DNA of 64,000 bases from Draconibacterium sediminis (GTDB lineage: Bacteria; Bacteroidota; Bacteroidia; Bacteroidales; Prolixibacteraceae), in assembly GCF_000949475.1 (NCBI RefSeq), contig NZ_JRHC01000005.1, positions 434,001-498,000 of the forward strand. Reading direction: 5' to 3'. The notes under the pieces are model-generated. The model was not told the DNA's origin. It did no database searches and saw only the letters and a program-made list of their open reading frames with translations. Shown in pieces: positions 59,898 to 64,000 of the stretch (position 1 is its first letter; every line of letters begins with the position of its first letter). The translations under genes and the position numbers were made by a program.

Positions 59898-61484
59898 ATG
59901 ACACGTTTTCACAGGCTATTACTTTCAGCTGGTACCGGTGTATTGTTAAGTCTGCCCTGGCTCGGATTTCCTGGGTGGGTGCTTTTTATTGCGCTTATCC
60001 CGCTGCTTTATCTCGAGAATTTCTTTTTAAAGTACAAAGAAGGATTTCCTCCGGTTTCGCTGTGGGGACATGTTTTTCTTGCCGCGCTCATTTGGAATGT
60101 TTTGGCTTCGTGGTGGATGATGAAAGTTTCGCTGGCGGGAGTGGGGGCTGCCATGATCTTTAATGCTTTTTTGATGTCGCTGGTTTGGTGGGGGGCTCAT
60201 TCCATCCGAAGAGAAATGTCGTCTCCGCTTGGCTATATTTCGCTGGTAGTTTTCTGGATTTCGCTGGAGTTTTTGCAGTTTCAATGGGACATTGAATGGC
60301 CCTGCCTGCAGCTGGGGAGTGTGTTAGCGAATAATGTGAAAATCATTCAGTGGTACGAATACACCGGAACTTTTGGCGGGTCGTTATGGATACTTCTATT
60401 GAATCTCTTTCTTTTTCAGTTTTTGAGGAACGTTCAGCTAAAAAGCCCACTGAAAAAAACGATTACCAGTTCAACCGTTTTACTGGTTTTGTTGGTCGTT
60501 CCCTTAATCATTTCTTTTCGGATGTATTCCTCTTACATTGAGGCAGAAAATCCAATAAACATTGCAATAGTCCAGCCCAACGTCGATCCGTATAACGAGA
60601 GGTTCGATATGGAAGCAGAAACACAAAAACTGGATGATTTTCTTCGTTTGGCAGCCAAAGTAACCAGCTACAGTACCGATTTTATTGTTGGCCCTGAAAC
60701 CTTATTTGAACATCAAACACTTTGGAATGAAGCTACTTTTGAATCGAATGCTTTTTTGATTCGTCTCGATAGTTTTCTTCAACGGTATGAGAAGGCGGAT
60801 ATGGTTTTTGGTGTGTCATCATTTAAAGTGTACGAAAACGAGGACGATATTACCTATTCGGCACAGCACAACAACGGTATAACTTACGACCGGTATAATA
60901 CTGCGATGCTTTTCACCACAGCCGGAGAGCTGCAGACCTACCATAAATCGAAATTGGTTGCGGGCGTAGAGAAGGTTCCTTTTCAAAAGTATTTCTCCTT
61001 TTTGAAGAACAATTATATTGATCTGGGAGGTGCTTCCGGCTCGCTGGGGAGACAAAAAGAAGCTTCAAACCTGGTAAGCAAAAAAGCGGTGATAGCCCCG
61101 GTAATTTGTTTCGAATCGGTTTTTGGAGATTATGTGACTGATTACATAAAAAAAGGAGCCGAAGTAATTTTTGTAATCACCAATGACGGCTGGTGGAAAA
61201 ACTCACGTGGTTATAAACAGCACCTGTTGTTTTCGCAATTGCGGGCAGTGGAAACGCGGCGAAGTATTGCACGGTCGGCAAATACCGGAACCTCGTGTTT
61301 TATCAATCAGCGTGGCGATGTTTTGCAGGCAACAAACTGGTGGAAGGAAGCCGCTATTGCCGGATCGGTTAACAAAAACGAAACACTTACTTTCTATGTA
61401 AAACATGGCGATTTTATCGCCCGTACTTCGGTGTTTATTAGTGTATTAATGGTATTGCTGGTGTTTGTGAGAAAGTTCGCGTAA
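59898..61484 (+). CDS. lnt: apolipoprotein N-acyltransferase
   Basis: Lnt adds the third acyl chain to lipoproteins in the inner membrane. Six or so hydrophobic spans occupy about residues 5-215, followed by the periplasmic nitrilase domain: Glu in FIVGPETLFEH, Lys in YHKSKLVAGVEKVPF and Cys in PVICFESVFGDY, plus FVITNDGWWKNSRGYKQH. A final span ends the protein. The chosen ATG at 59898, 13 bases after the phosphatase stop, avoids overlap; an open frame from 59802 would overlap that gene. About 528 aa is normal. Confidence 0.95.
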   Translation: MTRFHRLLLSAGTGVLLSLPWLGFPGWVLFIALIPLLYLENFFLKYKEGFPPVSLWGHVFLAALIWNVLASWWMMKVSLAGVGAAMIFNAFLMSLVWWGAHSIRREMSSPLGYISLVVFWISLEFLQFQWDIEWPCLQLGSVLANNVKIIQWYEYTGTFGGSLWILLLNLFLFQFLRNVQLKSPLKKTITSSTVLLVLLVVPLIISFRMYSSYIEAENPINIAIVQPNVDPYNERFDMEAETQKLDDFLRLAAKVTSYSTDFIVGPETLFEHQTLWNEATFESNAFLIRLDSFLQRYEKADMVFGVSSFKVYENEDDITYSAQHNNGITYDRYNTAMLFTTAGELQTYHKSKLVAGVEKVPFQKYFSFLKNNYIDLGGASGSLGRQKEASNLVSKKAVIAPVICFESVFGDYVTDYIKKGAEVIFVITNDGWWKNSRGYKQHLLFSQLRAVETRRSIARSANTGTSCFINQRGDVLQATNWWKEAAIAGSVNKNETLTFYVKHGDFIARTSVFISVLMVLLVFVRKFA

Positions 61485-62292
61485 GGACAAAAAAATTCCG
61501 CACTAATCCATTGTGAAAACCCCTGTATAACAGGATTTGAGCGCCCGGTTGATCAAACTTCCACCGGTCCGAAGACTCATCCCGATAAATCGGGACTACA
61601 AGGCCTGCTTTTACAACCATAAAGAGCTTACTCGGTTTAATTTTTTCTGTTGAGTTTACCAATTTATAGATCAATGCGGAAAATATTTTTTCTCTCTCAA
61701 TGAACTCGTTTTGTATAACTCAAATGTAGGTGTAAGCTTTGGTATATGCAAATTTTGGAGGTTAATTTTAATGAACGAAAAGGTAATGTATTGTTGGTTA
61801 GTTTATTAAATAGTAACGATTTTTATGAAATTTTCATCGTATTATATGTGTTGCTTTACCAGTTAGATATTTATGATATGTAATTGGTATTTCGGGCCGC
61901 CTTTGATAAGAAAATATAGAAAATAACACTTTATTTCGTTAGAAAATGGCGTTTTTGAACTATCATTTTTGCTAATGGAGCGGATCTTTCGAACGGCTAA
62001 AAGAACTCTGTCTCGGTGGAGAAAAAACAGGATAATGACAATTCGAAATCTCGGAATATCTTTATTTGTTGTACACCGTTGGGGCTATAGGATTTGGTTC
62101 AATTCATTCAATTCGGAATCTCATAAAAGTTCCGAAGACAATATTATCTTTTAAAATCTCTGAATCAGATTGGTTGAATACAAATACTATCCTACAATTT
62201 TTCCAATGGATACCAGGGACTATGGAGAACGTTCAAGAGCTTACAAACGAATGATAAATGGTGAATTTGATTTGAATTCCGGTGAGCGCATT
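61485..62292. other. gene-poor A/T-rich region
   Basis: After lnt about 800 bases hold no convincing gene. Visible items are a small palindrome CCCGAT-AA-ATCGGG at 61581-61594 near words shared with the 23.2 kb leader (CTTCCACC, TCCGAAG), and several short open frames from 61969 on that run into one another in different frames. They may be remains of an old gene. Confidence 0.5.
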
Positions 62293-62314
62293 CCCCGATG
62301 GCTTTGCCTCGGGG
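62293..62314. repeat. REP-like hairpin 1
   Basis: CCCCGA and TCGGGG enclose GGC-TTT-GCC with one bulged T. Such CCCCG...CGGGG hairpins are common in Bacteroidetes gaps. Confidence 0.65.
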
Positions 62315-62357
62315 TAAGCGAACAAAACAATAAAAAAGTCCTTAACGGAATAGGATT

Positions 62358-62379
62358 CCTCGTCAGCTCTGCTGCGAGG
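62358..62379. repeat. REP-like hairpin 2, same architecture
   Basis: CCTCG and CGAGG enclose CAGC-TCT-GCTG, again with one bulged T at the same place as in the hairpin at 62293-62314. The two are 43 bases apart. Confidence 0.65.
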
Positions 62380-62462
62380 AGTTTCAATTTTGGAGACTGG
62401 GATATTCATAGCCCAAATGAAAAGGCCATCTTCTCGATTAACCAGACTTCAAAATATCCGGG

Positions 62463-62795
62463 GTGAATTCTGACGAAATAGAAATTATTGAATCGGGTAG
62501 TGAAGCATCGTTGATTTGGACTTTCCCAAATGGGGACAATACGCAGTATGAGGTTACATTTAAGTCAAAGGCCACCTGTAATGCAAAACAACAGGTATCC
62601 TTCGAGCCCATCGGTAAAAAGGGGGGGAGTTCAGAAATTGAATTCGTTGTGAAAAGGCAAACCGAAAAGTATAGTTTTCAAACCAAAAAGATAATGCAGC
62701 CAGGAAGATTTCGATTGGTATTTGATTTAAGCCAGGTTCCTGTGAACGAAAAAATATGGTTGGATAAAATTCAGCTGACAGCTGTTGATCACTAA
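62463..62795 (+). pseudogene. remnant of a secreted beta-sandwich domain (possible carbohydrate-binding end)
   Basis: The frame encodes about 110 residues with a beta-sandwich look (YEVTFKSKATCNAKQQVSF and RFRLVFDLSQVPVNEKIWLDKIQLT). The ending WLDKIQL is typical of carbohydrate-binding-like modules at the end of secreted enzymes. No start codon fits a complete gene, and the DNA before it is in other frames and carries the two hairpins, so this is probably the tail of a decayed gene. The family is not certain. Confidence 0.45.
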
Positions 62796-62867
62796 AATCT
62801 GAGATCTGTTTTTATTTTGAGGTTTATTATGGTTTAACTGTAATGTAAAACAGCAATCAATAAACAA

Positions 62868-62900
62868 AAAGCTCTGTAATTATTTCGATTACAGAGCTTT
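62868..62900 (-). terminator. terminator after tRNA-Arg(CCG)
   Basis: A perfect 13-bp stem (62868-62880 with 62888-62900) has T residues on the minus strand after it, 8 bases beyond the tRNA. Confidence 0.85.
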
Positions 62901-62907
62901 TTTGTTT

Positions 62908-62982
62908 TGGTGATCCCACCGGGATTCGAACCCAGATCGCAAGAACCGGAATCTTGTATTCTATCCATTGAACTATGGGACC
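62908..62982 (-). tRNA. tRNA-Arg (anticodon CCG)
   Basis: On the minus strand GGTCCCA pairs with TGGGATC in the acceptor stem, with one G-U. The anticodon stem CAAGA/TCTTG holds TTCCGGT with anticodon CCG. The T arm contains GGTTCGAATCC, and the 3' CCA is encoded (62908-62910). It reads the CGG codon. Confidence 0.96.
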
Positions 62983-63037
62983 AGTATTGGCTGCAAAAGT
63001 AACAAAATTCCCGAATGTGCACCGTCCATTTGCAAGT

Positions 63038-63155
63038 TATACCAATTGTATTTCAAAGTGAGCCTTTAAATTACAATGGTTAATGCCGATAGAAAATTGG
63101 AGAGGCTTTGGGAGTGAGCGAACCAAAGGCTCTGTTTAATTTCAAATCGGTATTA
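63038..63155. repeat. MITE-like element with imperfect terminal inverted repeats
   Basis: The left end TATACCAATTGTATTTCAAAG and the right end (other strand) TAATACCGATTTGAAATTAAA are similar over about 30 bases. Each leads into a GAGCCTTT word. An inner hairpin AGAGGCTTTGG/CCAAAGGCTCT (63101-63111 with 63123-63133, one mismatch) lies inside. There is no coding capacity. Confidence 0.5.
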
Positions 63156-63237
63156 GCTTACCAATAAATGTTGATAAAATCGCCCTCTTCAATCATCGCA
63201 CATTTTTTTATATCGCTACATTTGTCGGCATAAAGCT

Positions 63238-64000
63238 ATGACTATGGAGGAGAGAACAGGACTGGCCATAAAGAAGTTTAACGATTACGTTGACTCTTTT
63301 ACAGGACTTAGCGAAGATCAGCTTACGAATTTCGAGATAAAGAAAAACCATTCACTACGAGTTGCTGATCTTGCTTTACTACTGGCTAAAAATATGGAGC
63401 TCAACGAAACGGAAGCTCAACTGGCCTATTTAATCGGATTGTTTCACGACATCGGAAGGTTTAGGCAGCTCAAAGAATACAACACTTTTAATGATGCCAA
63501 ATCAGTTGATCATGCCGAACTGGGAATTGAGGTTTTACGGCAAGGCGACTTTTTTAATGATTTGGATGAGGGGCAGGTAGAACTGATGTTACTGGCAATT
63601 AAGCAACACAATAAGCTGGGCCTTACAAAAGATTTATCGGATAAAGAAAGGCTTTTTGCCAAACTCATCCGCGATGCCGATAAGTTGGATATCCTTCGTG
63701 TAATAACCGATTATTATTCCAATCCAAAGGCAACGCCAAATCATACTTTAACCTGGGAAATGCCTAAAGGAGGTACGGTATCGAAAGATGTGTCGAAACA
63801 AATATTAAACGGAGCCCCGGTGGCTAAAGAAAGCATTAACAACGAACTTGATATTAAAGTTATGCAGCTTTCGTGGGTGTACGATTTAAACTACAGGCCG
63901 TCGTTCGAGTTAATGATGGAAAAGCGTTACCTCGAGAAAATTTATAACTCGATGCCCAAAAACGATATGGTAATTGAAATCTACCGAAAAGTAAAAGTAT
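63238..64000 (+). CDS. HD domain phosphohydrolase, cut by the window end
   Basis: The frame starts at ATG 63238 and is open to the last base, at least 254 residues. The HD motif residues are His 38 (KKNHSLRVADLALLL), His 70 and Asp 71 (LIGLFHDIGRFRQ), and a later Asp near RDADKLDIL. The fold is that of metal-dependent phosphohydrolases, including nucleotidases and cyclic-nucleotide phosphodiesterases. The substrate is not clear. It is not part of a visible operon in this window. Confidence 0.85.
   Translation, partial: MTMEERTGLAIKKFNDYVDSFTGLSEDQLTNFEIKKNHSLRVADLALLLAKNMELNETEAQLAYLIGLFHDIGRFRQLKEYNTFNDAKSVDHAELGIEVLRQGDFFNDLDEGQVELMLLAIKQHNKLGLTKDLSDKERLFAKLIRDADKLDILRVITDYYSNPKATPNHTLTWEMPKGGTVSKDVSKQILNGAPVAKESINNELDIKVMQLSWVYDLNYRPSFELMMEKRYLEKIYNSMPKNDMVIEIYRKVKV

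Noticed and set aside
61969-62254. Two short overlapping frames
   Set aside because: They start without a ribosome site, break into other frames and show no recognisable domain.
62170-62466. 98-codon frame in the gene-poor zone
   Set aside because: Its middle consists of the two bulged hairpins, it has no family likeness, and the frame shifts relative to the remnant that follows.

Overview
The window looks like chromosomal DNA of a member of the Bacteroidetes, most likely a marine Bacteroidales/Marinilabiliales-type bacterium; the genus cannot be fixed from the sequence. The evidence is the conserved block HU / mutY / ssb / gldE / gldD / phosphopantetheinyl transferase, many promoters with the Bacteroidetes -7 box TAnnTTTG, almost no Shine-Dalgarno sequences, several lipoproteins, a hybrid kinase fused to an AraC domain, and a tiny COX24-type basic protein next to HU. 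No rRNA, prophage, insertion sequence or CRISPR array was found. Two arginine tRNA genes (ACG near 1.3 kb, CCG near 62.9 kb) lie close to the two ends.

Layout. 0-1.3 kb: an unknown gene, a thiamine-binding-type protein and tRNA-Arg. 1.4-8.7 kb: minus-strand accessory genes (a frameshifted S41 peptidase, a Vat/CatB-like acetyltransferase, an NAD(P)-binding protein, an alpha/beta hydrolase, a serine beta-lactamase-like lipoprotein, an outer membrane barrel) and a TolB-like/TPR/AraC regulator. 8.8-17.5 kb: an osmolyte region. It holds ablA-ablB (N-epsilon-acetyl-beta-lysine synthesis) in an operon with a four-cysteine protein, a winged-helix protein and a sodium:solute symporter broken by one in-frame amber codon, followed by a fused trehalose-6-phosphate synthase/phosphatase and a GH15 glucosidase. 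17.8-24.2 kb: MarR regulator, DNA polymerase IV, a two-domain lipoprotein, the hybrid kinase and an esterase. 24.3-30.7 kb: a long minus-strand run pgl, zwf, phosphopantetheinyl transferase, gldD, gldE, ssb, mutY. 30.8-36.6 kb: HU, COX24-type protein, RNase G, a membrane LuxR protein, DsbD and a stand-alone copy of the DsbD N-terminal domain. 37.6-54.7 kb: mostly housekeeping genes (M16 protease, aminotransferase, uvrB, smpB, udk, manA-like, engB, prs, rplY, pth, hsp15-like). 55-61.5 kb: DCC thiol oxidoreductase, sulfatase, amidase, a 5'-nucleotidase split into two genes, and lnt. 61.5-63.2 kb: a gene-poor zone with hairpin repeats, a gene remnant, tRNA-Arg and a MITE-like element. The window ends inside an HD-domain gene.

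The most unusual signal is in the gaps. Most gaps between converging genes carry their own repeat element. Three are strictly phased arrays: twelve 21-nt units directly after the GH15 stop (17521-17772); five 41-nt units after the DsbD-alpha gene (36857-37061); and a mirrored array of six TGCGAG boxes followed by six CTCGCA boxes, all at exactly 21-nt spacing about one central axis (54772-54998). Seven-nucleotide-phased degenerate word strings occur at 47433-47722, 54092-54133 and 23189-23223. A spacing of 21 bp is two turns of B-DNA. These arrays are the best candidate here for an undescribed element, possibly one acting on DNA topology, chromosome packing or transcription ends at converging genes; that role is inference only.
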